Source: Pseudomonas entomophila
Lineage (GTDB): Bacteria; Pseudomonadota; Gammaproteobacteria; Pseudomonadales; Pseudomonadaceae
Length of the DNA stretch: 64,000 bases
Direction of reading: 5' to 3'
Assembly: GCF_029193575.1 (NCBI RefSeq)
Contig: NZ_JARGCS010000012.1
Coordinates: forward strand, 434,001 to 498,000
The position numbers and the translations under genes are program-made. Below are positions 14,267 to 22,799 of this stretch, piece after piece (position 1 is the first letter of the stretch; each line of letters begins with the position of its first letter). Below the pieces are notes generated by a model that saw only the letters and a list, made by a program, of their open reading frames with translations, did not search any database and was not told where the DNA came from.

Positions 14267-15354
14267 GAACGATCTCCTTCGACCATCACGGCGGTCAGTT
14301 TGAGTTGGCGGTCGAACAGCACCGCGTCGGCCCAGGCGCCGACCTGCAGGCGGCCACGCTCGGCCAGGCCCAGGTAGTCGGCGGGGAATTGCGACAGGCG
14401 CTGCGAGGCTTCGGCCAGTGGCAGGCCGATCTTCACCAGGTTGCGCAGCGCCTGGTCCATGGTCAGGGTGCTGCCAGCGAGGGTGCCGTCGGCCAGGCGC
14501 ACGCCGCCCAGGCACTTGGTCACCGTGTGGCTGCCCAATTGGTACTCGCCATCGGGCATGCCGGCGGCCGCGGTGGAGTCGGTCACGCAGTACAGGCAGG
14601 GGATCGCGCGCAGCGCCACGCGCATCGCCCCGGGGTGCACGTGCAGCAGGTCGGGGATCAACTCGGCGAAGCGCGCATGGGCCAGGGCCGCGCCGACGAT
14701 GCCTGGCTCGCGGTGGTGCAGCGGGCTCATGGCGTTGTAAAGGTGGGTAAAGCTGGTGGCACCGGCCTCCAGGGCGGCGACGCCCTCTTCGTAGCTGCCC
14801 AGGGTGTGGCCGACCTGCAGGCGGATGCCGCGCTCGCTCAGGGCGCGGATCAACGGCAGGTGCCCGGCCACTTCCGGGGCGATGGTGATCACCTTGATCG
14901 GCGCCAGCGCCAGGTATTCTTCGACCTCGTCGAGCAGCGCCTGATGGGCGAAGTTTGGCTGCGCGCCGAGTTTGCCGGGGTTGATGTACGGGCCTTCGAG
15001 GTGCACCCCGAGGATCCGCGCGGCGTTGCCGCGAGGTGCGCGCAGGTGCTCGCCGAGGGCCGCCAGCACGCCGTGCAGTTCCTCGCGCGGCGCGGTCATG
15101 GTGGTGGCCAGCAGCGAGGTGGTGCCGAAGCGCAGGTGGGTGCGGGCGATGGTGTCGAAGGCCTCGCGGCCCTGCATCACGTCGCTGCCGCCACCGCCGT
15201 GCACGTGCAGGTCGATGAAGCCTGGCAGCAGGTAGGGCAGCTCATTGTCGGCGGGGTCGCAGGGTTCGGCGTCGATGGCCTGGATGCGGCCGTCGGCCAC
15301 GCTCAGGCGACCACGCACCCAGCCGGTGGGGGTGAGGATATTGGCGATGTCCAT
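14263..15354 (-). CDS. nagA: N-acetylglucosamine-6-phosphate deacetylase
   Basis: NagA removes acetate from GlcNAc-6-P, feeding GlcN-6-P to the next enzyme. The 363-residue amidohydrolase has the metal-binding HxH in GFIDLHVHGGGGSDVM (residues about 45-60), the conserved GVHLEGPYINPGKLGAQ, and HLYNAMSPLHHREPGIVG. The catalytic Asp lies in YCVTDSTAAAGMPDG. The start has GGAGCCCCC in front and lies 12 bases after the regulator gene. The order regulator-deacetylase-deaminase-PTS matches known Pseudomonas nag operons. Confidence 0.94.
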   Translation of the reverse strand: MDIANILTPTGWVRGRLSVADGRIQAIDAEPCDPADNELPYLLPGFIDLHVHGGGGSDVMQGREAFDTIARTHLRFGTTSLLATTMTAPREELHGVLAALGEHLRAPRGNAARILGVHLEGPYINPGKLGAQPNFAHQALLDEVEEYLALAPIKVITIAPEVAGHLPLIRALSERGIRLQVGHTLGSYEEGVAALEAGATSFTHLYNAMSPLHHREPGIVGAALAHARFAELIPDLLHVHPGAMRVALRAIPCLYCVTDSTAAAGMPDGEYQLGSHTVTKCLGGVRLADGTLAGSTLTMDQALRNLVKIGLPLAEASQRLSQFPADYLGLAERGRLQVGAWADAVLFDRQLKLTAVMVEGDRS

Positions 15355-15366
15355 GGGGGCTCCGGT

Positions 15367-16098
15367 TCAGCGCCGCAGTTCGGCGACGAAGTCGTAGTAG
15401 TCGTTGCGGCAGTAGGTGTCGGTGATCTCGATCGGGGTGTTGTCGTCGAGGTAGCCGATACGGGTCATCAGCAGCATGGCGGTGCCTGGGGCGATGCCGA
15501 CCTGGGCGGCGAGCTCGGCGTCGGCGTTGATCGCGCGGATGTGCTGCAGGGCACGGACCACCGGTTTGCCAAGGCGGTCCAGGTGCTGGTAGAGCGAGTC
15601 GCCCACCGCCTGTGGGTCGCCGAGCAGGCGTGCCGGCAGGGTGCTGCACTCCACCGCCATGACGATGTCGTCGGCCTTGCGCAGGCGCTTGAGGCGCGCC
15701 ACCTGGTCGGTGGGCGACAGGCCCAGGCGGATCAGCTCGTCGGTGCTCGGGGCGCCGAGGCGACGGTCCAGCCACTGGGAACTGGGGGTGAAGCCCTTCA
15801 GGCGGAGCATTTCGCTGAAGCTCGACAGGCGCGAAAGCGGCTGTTCGAGGCGTGGCGTGATGAAGGTGCCCGAGCCCTGGATGCGGCGGATCAGGCCTTG
15901 TTCGAGGAGTACTTCGAGGGCTTTGCGCGCAGTGACCCGGGAGATTTCCAGGGCTTCGCTCAAGGTGCGCTCCGACGGCAGCGCCTGGTCGGCGCTCCAT
16001 TGGCCGGCGTGGATGGCCTGCTCGAGGTTGCGGGCCAGTTGCAGGTACAGCGGGGTGGACGCGGTTTCGTCCGGGCGCAGGGCGGTCAGGGGGCGCAT
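15367..16098 (-). CDS. nagR: GntR/HutC-family regulator of GlcNAc use
   Basis: The 243-residue protein has an N-terminal winged helix (LPSERTLSEALEISRVTARK, then LIRRIQGSGTFI, about residues 38-80) followed by a UTRA effector domain (about 95-240; ending in PIEITDTYCRNDYYDFVAEL), as in NagR/YvoA and other HutC-type regulators that bind sugar phosphates. It is the first gene of the nag operon, so autoregulation is likely. Three AATACCA repeats lie just upstream. I infer that GlcNAc-6-P or GlcN-6-P releases it from DNA, as for its relatives. Confidence 0.88.
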   Translation of the reverse strand: MRPLTALRPDETASTPLYLQLARNLEQAIHAGQWSADQALPSERTLSEALEISRVTARKALEVLLEQGLIRRIQGSGTFITPRLEQPLSRLSSFSEMLRLKGFTPSSQWLDRRLGAPSTDELIRLGLSPTDQVARLKRLRKADDIVMAVECSTLPARLLGDPQAVGDSLYQHLDRLGKPVVRALQHIRAINADAELAAQVGIAPGTAMLLMTRIGYLDDNTPIEITDTYCRNDYYDFVAELRR

Positions 16099-16134
16099 GC
16101 GGGCTTGTCCTGTTATCGTTGTGGTGTGAAAGCT

Positions 16135-16163
16135 AATACCACTTCAATACCAGGTCAATACCA
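16135..16163. promoter_or_regulatory. Candidate NagR operator: three 11-bp-phased AATACCA repeats
   Basis: AATACCA begins at 16135, 16146 and 16157, exactly one helical turn apart. On the operon strand the unit reads TGGTATT. It lies 36-65 bases upstream of nagR. HutC-type regulators commonly bind TGGT/ACCA half-sites, so this is the best operator candidate in the gap. Confidence 0.55.
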
Positions 16164-16212
16164 TTGGTCATTCCGATGACAGGCCTGGCCTGTCATCGGA
16201 AGGCGCGGCGCT

Positions 16213-18375
16213 TCAGACCCAGGGGGCGGGCCCGGTATCAGGCAGGTTGGTGAAGCTCCAGAAGCTGGTGTTGGTCAGCTCTTCGATCTCCGCGACGTAG
16301 CGCTCGGCTTCGCCCAGCGCTTTCGCGACCTCCGCCAGTGCCTCGTCCAGTTCGGTGGTTTGCAGTTGTCTGAGGGTGTCGATCGATTTGCCCTGCTCGA
16401 TCTTCTGCGGGTTGCCTTGCGCCCAGTCGTTGACGATCTGCACGTACCAGTCGACGTCATTGGGGTGCGAGATATAGCGCTTGGCCCGTTTGCACAGGTC
16501 ATTGCCGTCGCTGGCGTTTCCTGCCCAGTGCTCGAACATGGCCTGCCCGATATTGGCCACGGCCTGGGTGGCCAGTTGCACGGCCAAGGTATGGAAAGGG
16601 TGGGTGTCGTGGTCTTTGGCCAGTTGTGAATGGGTGGCCAGCGTCTCGCTGTCGGTGTTCGGGTCTTTGTCCAGGTAGACCTGCAAGGTCGCCACATGGT
16701 CGCCAGCCCATTTGAGCAACGGTTTCTTGATCAGGTTGGTGGCGTAATCCACGGTTTTGCTGGGTAGCTCAGCGACGGCCTTGATCTTGTTGAACAGCTT
16801 GTAAAGCGGGTTGCTGGCGACCTTGTCGCGTGCCTCCAGGTACAGGTTGTAGCTCGAGAGCAGGAAGGTGTCCTGTTCGTCGCTCAGCAGGATCAGCATG
16901 ATCTGATCGAAGTCGCTGCGCTCCCCCGCCTTGAGAGATTCAGTGTCCTGGCGCTGGTCCGGGTAAAGAAGCTTGGCCAACGGGTCGATCACGCTGCCGA
17001 CGATGTCCAGGGCCGAGAACATACCGGTGACCACCGGCCATTCGTGTCGGGATGCCTCTCGCGACTCGACGGCGGTCGTCCATACCAAGACCTCGGCATG
17101 GCCGAGTTTGCGCAGGCTGAGTTCTACGAAGTTGGAGTGGGCGAAATAGTCCTCCAGTACATGCAGCGCCTCGCCGAAGTAGCGCATGCCGGTGGGCGTC
17201 TTGCCTTCCTTCATGGCGGCCTCCAGCTTTCTTTCCATGTACGCGACGGGGCGGCGGATGTACTTCTTCAGCGAACGCTTGGGCATTACCGCGTTGCGCG
17301 GGTCGTCTGGGAATACCAGCGGGGAAAATTCCGAATCGATGGTTTTTGGGTCGATCGCGTCCCGGTCCAGGGTGGTGGGGTTGTCGATGTGCTCATGCGG
17401 GCGATAGACGCCGAGCATCTTCGGGGTCACTTTGTAGGCCTGTCGGCCCTCGGGCGTCGATTGCAGGCTGTGGAACGCCTTGAGGGCCAGCAAGTCGACG
17501 ATGGCGGTGAGCTTGGCCCGCGATACCCGGGGCACTTCGTTGTTGAGCAACAGCCGCGCGAGCTCCGCAGCATCGATCGTGGCGTCCTTGGCCGGGTGAA
17601 CGATCTTGGCGTCGATCAGTTGCGAGTAGTCGCGCAGCCAATTGCCGAAGTAGATGGCCTTGCACTCGTCGTCGGTGAAACCGACGGTCTTCAGGGCGGC
17701 CTCTATGGATTCGTGGCCAAAGGACTCGTGGCCGGACTCATCGCCGCTACCTGCGGCAAAGCGCTTTTTTCGCCGACGCAGCTCCTCTGCGGGTTCATCG
17801 TCGCCGTCGTCTTGCGGCAGTTCGAACGTCAAGGGGTGGTCGAGGCCAGACTGGGTGTAGGTGGCGAACGTCGTGCCGACCTCGACAGGCTCGCCGTAGA
17901 ACAGCAACGTTTGCGTGAAGCCAGTGCCAAGGTCTTGCGCAGCGTCCCTCGGCGCTAACGGGGCGTCGCCTTCACCTGCCTCAGCCAGGTAGCGCTCTAT
18001 CACGCTTTCGATGTACCGCGCGAATGCCTCGAGCATCGCCATCAGCAGCTTGGCGCTGGCACCGTGTTGTTCCAGCGCCACTGCGATCGCTTCCCGACTC
18101 ACGTGGGTAACCTGCGCGCTGGCATCGAAGACCGCGAGCCCTTCCAGGGTGTCGCTCACCTGGTAGACGGGGTTCTCCAGGGTGTTCTCGTCCAAGTCCT
18201 GCTTGAGCCTGACGAACAGGGTCGGGGGGAGGTCGTTGCCGAACAAGGGCCTGAGCAAGTGCGTGAACATTTGGGCACTCAAACGGGTGGCCATGTTGGA
18301 CAGCTGTTGTAGGGCGAAGGTGCTGTGAAGTTGGCTATCGGTGTTCTGGGAGGGGATGTCGGGCAGTTCGGTCAT
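16213..18375 (-). CDS. HET-C domain protein
   Basis: The 720-residue protein carries the hallmarks of the HET-C family (Pfam Het-C), known from fungal heterokaryon incompatibility and scattered in bacteria. These are GNWLRDYSQ (about residues 244-252), HVLEDYFAHSNFVEL (about 405-419) and HEWPVVTGMFS (about 444-454), rich in His and Asp that could bind metal. Before them is an acidic, low-complexity stretch with a repeated GHES (about 213-223) after RRRKKRFAAGS. No signal peptide or clear membrane segment is seen; the last 200 residues are helical and unassigned. GGAG lies 8 bases before the ATG. Function in bacteria is unsettled; a membrane-acting or lipase-like toxin role is only an inference. 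It stands alone, downstream of nothing obvious. Confidence 0.8.
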   Translation of the reverse strand: MTELPDIPSQNTDSQLHSTFALQQLSNMATRLSAQMFTHLLRPLFGNDLPPTLFVRLKQDLDENTLENPVYQVSDTLEGLAVFDASAQVTHVSREAIAVALEQHGASAKLLMAMLEAFARYIESVIERYLAEAGEGDAPLAPRDAAQDLGTGFTQTLLFYGEPVEVGTTFATYTQSGLDHPLTFELPQDDGDDEPAEELRRRKKRFAAGSGDESGHESFGHESIEAALKTVGFTDDECKAIYFGNWLRDYSQLIDAKIVHPAKDATIDAAELARLLLNNEVPRVSRAKLTAIVDLLALKAFHSLQSTPEGRQAYKVTPKMLGVYRPHEHIDNPTTLDRDAIDPKTIDSEFSPLVFPDDPRNAVMPKRSLKKYIRRPVAYMERKLEAAMKEGKTPTGMRYFGEALHVLEDYFAHSNFVELSLRKLGHAEVLVWTTAVESREASRHEWPVVTGMFSALDIVGSVIDPLAKLLYPDQRQDTESLKAGERSDFDQIMLILLSDEQDTFLLSSYNLYLEARDKVASNPLYKLFNKIKAVAELPSKTVDYATNLIKKPLLKWAGDHVATLQVYLDKDPNTDSETLATHSQLAKDHDTHPFHTLAVQLATQAVANIGQAMFEHWAGNASDGNDLCKRAKRYISHPNDVDWYVQIVNDWAQGNPQKIEQGKSIDTLRQLQTTELDEALAEVAKALGEAERYVAEIEELTNTSFWSFTNLPDTGPAPWV

Positions 18376-18534
18376 GGGGTTTGCTCCACATTCAATGGGC
18401 CTTCAGCATGTTGCCGAGAGTCCCTCGAATGAATGGTGGAATGTTGCCGGGGCATGAAGCGCGTCCATGTCCAACATCACTGAGGATCCGTTGCTACCTG
18501 CTGTGGCTGGCAACTGAAAGGGAGGTGATGCCGA

Positions 18535-18566
18535 CCCAATCGCGGGCTTGCCCCGCGATTGGGCCG
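18535..18566. repeat. REP-type palindrome, copy B (identical to copy A)
   Basis: The 12-bp stem (18535-18546 with 18552-18563) and the CTTGC loop match 8955-8986 base for base. It lies between the HET-C gene and phoX. Confidence 0.85.
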
Positions 18567-18593
18567 GTAAGGCCTGCGCAAATCTTCCGGCAA

Positions 18594-20639
18594 TCAGGCC
18601 GTGCCGATCTCGCCACCATCAGTGCGCTGGATCACCACCGTAGACGCCCGGGGCCGCACCGTGGCGCCCGCCGGGGTGGCGTCGGTGGCCTTTTCGGTGT
18701 ACGGCCAGTTGCCCGGGTGCTGGATATTGATGAACAGCGTCTTGTTGTCAGGCGTGAAGGTAATCCCCGTCACTTCGCAACCATTCGGCCCGACGAAGAA
18801 CCGTCGCAGGTCGGCCTGGTTCTGCGCGTTCACCGGGGTCTGCTTGCCGGTCGCATCCTTGAGGTCGGTGGGAATCACCGCCAGCAACTGGTCGTTGGTG
18901 TAGCTGGTCAGCGTGGCCTCGCCGTTGTCGGTCTCGAACCACAGCACCCCACGGCTATCGAAACTCATGCCGTCGGGGCTGGCGAACTGGTTCAGTTCGG
19001 TCAGGCCGGAGCGGTTGATGTCTGGCGCGCCGGCGGCATTCGCGCCGAACACGAAGATGTCCCAGGTGAAGCGCTGGTGATCGTCGCTGTCATGCCAGCG
19101 GATGATGTGGCCATGGCGGTTCGGGCCGCGTGGGTTGGCGGCGTCGACTTGCGCCGCGGTGCGCGCGCTGTTGTTGGTCAGGGTCAGGTACACGTCGCCG
19201 TTGAGCGGGTTCACCGCTGTCCATTCGGGGCGGTCCATCGGTGTTGCGCCCACCGCGTCGGCGGCACCGCGGGTATTGAGGATGATGCCCGGCAGGTCGC
19301 TGTACAGCGCGCCCAAGGTACTGCCGGCAGTGGTCGCGGTGGCGACGTCGAGCAGCAGCCACACGCCGGTGCCGTCGGCGTTGAAGCGCGCCACGTAGAG
19401 CTTGCCCTTGTCCAGGTACTTGGCGCCGGTGGCCAGGCGGTCGGCCGGGGTGGCGTCGGCTGGGTCCCACACGGCGTCGGAGACGAACTTGTACAGGTAC
19501 TCGTTGTTGGAATCGTCGCCGGTGTACCAGACCAGCGGCTTGCCGGCCACCGGCAGGCCCGGGCAGCAGCCTTCGTGGCGGAAGCGGCCAAGGGCCGTGC
19601 GCTTTACCGCCAGGGTGGCGGCGTTGTACGGGTCGATCTCGACGATGTAGCCATAGGTGCTGGCTTCGTTGCGGTAGTCATCGGTGGCGGTGGCGCCGCG
19701 GGGGGTGATGTCGAAGCGGGCGAACTCGCCGTTCACTTCGCTGCTGTCACCGGCTGCGGTTTCCCATTGGTACTGGCCGCGGGTGGCGCTGACGCCGATG
19801 CGCACCTGGTCGGCGGGGCGCACGCCGGTGTTGACGAAGATGCCCGGCCAGTTCTCCTCGCAGGTCAGGTAGGTGCCCCACGGGGTGTAGCCATTGCCGC
19901 AGTTGTTGTTGGTGCCGCGGGCCTGGGTGCCGGTGGGCGAGAACGGGGTCTTGACGTGGTCGGTGCCACGCAGGGGGCCGGCGATGTTCATCACCGAGGC
20001 GGTGGTGAAGCGGCGGTTGAGTGGGTCGTTGTGCATCACCTGCCAGCGGCCGTTGACCTTGGTCAGGCGCACCACGCCAGCGCCGTGAGCGTTGATTTCC
20101 TTGCGCACTTCCTCGACCGGGCGCTTGCCCGCCACGGTGGTCGGGCCGTTGGGGTGCAGCGCGGCGGGCTCGATGTATTCGAAGTTGATCGCCAGCAAGC
20201 CATCGTCGGAGCTGCCGTTGATGGGGAAGAAATGCATGCCGTCATGGTTCTGGCCCATGGCGTTGGCCTGGTCGGTGGCGGTGTTGCTGCCGTCGGATTT
20301 CCACGGGTTGCCGTTGCTGTTGAGCGGCGTGCCCCACGGCGCCAGGACATAGGCGCTGTAGCCAGCGGCGACGACACAGCCATCGGTGCGCGAACCGGCG
20401 ATGGATTGGAAGCCCAGCTTGAGTTTCGATGAGTGCGGCTCGGTGACCGGTTTGTCGCGTTCTGAACCGCCGCTGCCGTCGAAGCAGCCGGTCAGGCCGG
20501 CGCCGGCGATCATGGCGATGGCGGCGCCAAGGCTGCCGCGCATCATGGTGCGACGGCTCAGGTAGACATCCATCACGCTGGCCATGGGCGGGTTGCCGCT
20601 AAGGTTGCGGTCCAGGTTGTCGCCGCTTTCTCGACTCAT
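18594..20639 (-). CDS. PhoX-family alkaline phosphatase, Tat-exported
   Basis: The 681-residue protein belongs to the PhoX (DUF839) family of calcium/iron phosphatases that hydrolyse phosphate esters outside the cytoplasm. A twin-arginine signal is present (LSRRTMMRGSLGAA, Arg29-Arg30), followed by a hydrophobic stretch and LTGC, which could be a lipobox. Typical blocks include GTYLTCEENWPG, YGYIVEIDPYN, GRFRHEG, VVYTGDD-like LVWYTGDDSNNEYLYKFVS, and a C-terminal PDGMSFDSRGVLWFETDNG. The RBS AAGGA precedes the ATG. I looked for a Pho box upstream and found none convincing, so phosphate control is not shown by this sequence. Confidence 0.85.
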   Translation of the reverse strand: MSRESGDNLDRNLSGNPPMASVMDVYLSRRTMMRGSLGAAIAMIAGAGLTGCFDGSGGSERDKPVTEPHSSKLKLGFQSIAGSRTDGCVVAAGYSAYVLAPWGTPLNSNGNPWKSDGSNTATDQANAMGQNHDGMHFFPINGSSDDGLLAINFEYIEPAALHPNGPTTVAGKRPVEEVRKEINAHGAGVVRLTKVNGRWQVMHNDPLNRRFTTASVMNIAGPLRGTDHVKTPFSPTGTQARGTNNNCGNGYTPWGTYLTCEENWPGIFVNTGVRPADQVRIGVSATRGQYQWETAAGDSSEVNGEFARFDITPRGATATDDYRNEASTYGYIVEIDPYNAATLAVKRTALGRFRHEGCCPGLPVAGKPLVWYTGDDSNNEYLYKFVSDAVWDPADATPADRLATGAKYLDKGKLYVARFNADGTGVWLLLDVATATTAGSTLGALYSDLPGIILNTRGAADAVGATPMDRPEWTAVNPLNGDVYLTLTNNSARTAAQVDAANPRGPNRHGHIIRWHDSDDHQRFTWDIFVFGANAAGAPDINRSGLTELNQFASPDGMSFDSRGVLWFETDNGEATLTSYTNDQLLAVIPTDLKDATGKQTPVNAQNQADLRRFFVGPNGCEVTGITFTPDNKTLFINIQHPGNWPYTEKATDATPAGATVRPRASTVVIQRTDGGEIGTA

Positions 20640-20897
20640 CAGGGTGTCCTTTCGTTATTGAGTTGAAGGAAACCGCGACTTTAATGCGCAAGTGTGATGA
20701 TTGATTGGCGGAAATGTTAACGAGGTTTTAAAACGCCCGGTTCTTAATGCGGGCTCTGTCAGATCTTTTCGGCATTTTAGGTGGGGTGTATTCTAAAAAA
20801 CACATCACTCGATTGGATGCGATGCGCCGCCTCGGGTGTATGTCAGCCAGTGGCTGAGGCGTGGGCAAAATCTGGCAGTTTCCGAGAACGTAGGACG

Positions 20898-21455
20898 TTA
20901 CGGGCGAATTTCGATCAGCGTGCCGTCCTTGACCATGCTCCAGACCTCGCGCATGTCGTCGTTGCGCATGGCGATGCAGCCCTCGGTCCAGTCCAGCGTG
21001 TGGAAGTACCACTCGGGGTATTCCTCGTTGATCGGCGTGCCGTGGATCATGATCATGCTGCCGGGGTTGAGCCCTTCGCGGCGAGCCTTGGCGGCATCGG
21101 TGATGTTCGGGTAGGAAATGTGCATGGCCAGGTTGTAGCGGTCGCTGACCTTGCGCCAGTCGAGCCAGTAGAAACCTTCGGGAGTTTTCTTGTCGCCTTC
21201 GCGTTCCTTGGCGCCCTTGGGCTGCTTGCCCAGGGAGATACGGTAGGTCTTGAGCGGCTCGCCACGGCTGATCAACTGCAGGCGGCGCTCGGACTTGAGC
21301 ACCAGCACCTTGTCGATCATCGGCGCGTTCGTGGCCGGCGACTGCAAGGCCTGTGGCTGCTTGGCCGGCTGCGGGTTGCGGAGGATGGTCTCGGTGAAGG
21401 CCGCCTGGGACACCGAGGCGACGCTGAGGCAGATGAGGGCGAGCAACCAGCGCAT
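20898..21455 (-). CDS. L,D-transpeptidase (YkuD family)
   Basis: The 185-residue protein has a cleavable signal peptide (MRWLLALICLSVASVSQA) and a YkuD catalytic domain. It begins DKVLVLKSERRLQLISRGE, and the catalytic Cys lies in HGTPINEEYPEWYFHTLDWTEGCIAMRN (motif in pieces: IMIHGTP then DWTEGCIAMRN). Such enzymes form 3-3 cross-links or attach proteins to peptidoglycan in the periplasm. There is no LysM or peptidoglycan-binding domain. The next upstream gene on the same strand starts 18 bases away, so the two may be co-transcribed. Confidence 0.9.
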   Translation of the reverse strand: MRWLLALICLSVASVSQAAFTETILRNPQPAKQPQALQSPATNAPMIDKVLVLKSERRLQLISRGEPLKTYRISLGKQPKGAKEREGDKKTPEGFYWLDWRKVSDRYNLAMHISYPNITDAAKARREGLNPGSMIMIHGTPINEEYPEWYFHTLDWTEGCIAMRNDDMREVWSMVKDGTLIEIRP

Positions 21456-21473
21456 GAAACCGTATCCTGAAAG

Positions 21474-22028
21474 CTAGGTAGTGGACGACGCGACGTTCAT
21501 GGGCGGCAGGTACTCATGGCCGATGGGGTACTGCTGCCCGACGCGGTCGCGATAATAGCATTCTAGTGTGCGTGTGACGGTGCGGAAAGCCAGCTCGCCC
21601 CAGGGAATCTCGTGTTCCTCGAACAGTCGCACCTCCAGGCTCTCGACGCCGACGGCGAAACCCAGGTCGGCAAGCTCGGCGCGGAAGAACACGTGCACCT
21701 GGTTGATGTGCGGCAGGTCGAACAGTTGGTACAGGCTCATCGCCCCGACCCGCGCGCAGGCTTCCTCGACGGTTTCGCGACGGGCGGCCTGGTCGATCGT
21801 CTCGCCGTTCTCCATGAAACCGGCGGGCAGGGTCCAGAAACCGCGGCGTGGCTCGATGGCGCGGCGGCACAACAGCACCTGGCTGCCCCAGGTGGGCAGC
21901 ACCCCGGCGACGATATTGGGGTTCTGGTAGTGGATGGTCTGGCAGGAGTCGCAGACATACCGCAGGCGGCTGTCGCCCTCGGGGATCCGCTGAATGACCG
22001 GTTGGCCGCACGCGCTGCAGAATTTCAT
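21474..22028 (-). CDS. Nudix hydrolase with N-terminal zinc ribbon
   Basis: The 184-residue protein starts with a four-Cys zinc ribbon (CSACGQPVIQ, then YVCDSCQTIHY, residues 4-35) and continues with a Nudix domain. The Nudix box is GFMENGETIDQAARRETVEEA (about residues 69-89, quoted in part), with the REtxEE core intact. The ribbon plus Nudix order is that of NudC-like pyrophosphohydrolases, but the protein is too short to have NudC's N-terminal domain, so the substrate is unknown. The start at 22028 has GGGAAG upstream. It diverges from the Nudix gene at 22155. Confidence 0.88.
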   Translation of the reverse strand: MKFCSACGQPVIQRIPEGDSRLRYVCDSCQTIHYQNPNIVAGVLPTWGSQVLLCRRAIEPRRGFWTLPAGFMENGETIDQAARRETVEEACARVGAMSLYQLFDLPHINQVHVFFRAELADLGFAVGVESLEVRLFEEHEIPWGELAFRTVTRTLECYYRDRVGQQYPIGHEYLPPMNVASSTT

Positions 22029-22154
22029 GCTTTGCTTCCCTTTAGATGCGGCTATCTTGGCGCGCCCGGCGGCCTGGCCGCAAGCGGGCAGGGCTTGGGT
22101 GCCCCGCGCCTTTGGTGCATCATGCACGGCAGGCCTTGGAATCGAGAGTGCGTA

Positions 22155-22754
22155 ATGCTGGACGAGCTTCTTCGCCGAATGAGCAACCATACCCCCGCGT
22201 CGCTGGAGACGGACCACCGTTTTCCCGAAGCGGCGGTGCTGTTGCCCATCACCCGCAGCGAAGAGCCCGAGCTGGTGCTGACCCTGCGCGCCAAGGGCCT
22301 GTCGACCCATGGCGGCGAAGTGGCCTTTCCTGGTGGCCGACGCGACCCGGAAGACCCCGACCTGATCTTCACCGCGCTGCGCGAGGCCGAGGAGGAAATC
22401 GGCCTGCCGCCTGGGCTGGTCGAGGTGGTCGGCCCGCTCAGCCCGCTGATTTCCTTGCACGGCCTGAAGGTAACGCCGTTCGTCGGGCTGATCCCGGACT
22501 ATGTCGAGTACCGCGCCAACGACGCCGAGATCGCCGCGGTGTTCACCGTGCCCCTTGCTTTCTTCCGCCAGGACCCGCGCGACCACACCCACCGCATCGA
22601 CTACCAGGGCCGCAGCTGGTACGTGCCCAGCTACCGCTATGGCGACTACAAGATCTGGGGGCTGTCGGCGATCATGATCGTCGAGCTGGTCAACCTGCTG
22701 TTCGATGCCGGCATCAGCCTGCACCAGCCGCCAGAACGTTTCATCCAGACCTGA
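22155..22754 (+). CDS. CoA pyrophosphatase (Nudix, NudL type)
   Basis: The 199-residue protein carries the Nudix box in GGRRDPEDPDLIFTALREAEEEIGL (core: TALREAEEEIGL) preceded by the CoA-specific LLPITRS and THGGEVAFPGGR motif of the NudL/YeaB group. Such enzymes split CoA into 3',5'-ADP and 4'-phosphopantetheine. No membrane segments are seen. It lies 126 bases from the divergent Nudix gene and 45 bases before the carbonic anhydrase gene, with which it may form an operon. Confidence 0.88.
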   Translation: MLDELLRRMSNHTPASLETDHRFPEAAVLLPITRSEEPELVLTLRAKGLSTHGGEVAFPGGRRDPEDPDLIFTALREAEEEIGLPPGLVEVVGPLSPLISLHGLKVTPFVGLIPDYVEYRANDAEIAAVFTVPLAFFRQDPRDHTHRIDYQGRSWYVPSYRYGDYKIWGLSAIMIVELVNLLFDAGISLHQPPERFIQT

Positions 22755-22799
22755 GCGGGGCCCACCCCGCCGCCTGCGTTCAACCGTGAGGAGCGACAC

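Noticed and set aside
13921..16179. 752-residue + strand frame opposite nagA/nagR
   Set aside because: It shadows the two - strand genes and shows only repetitive composition.
20640..20790. Pho box upstream of phoX
   Set aside because: I looked for two CTGTCAT-like repeats 11 bases apart and found only single weak partial matches.
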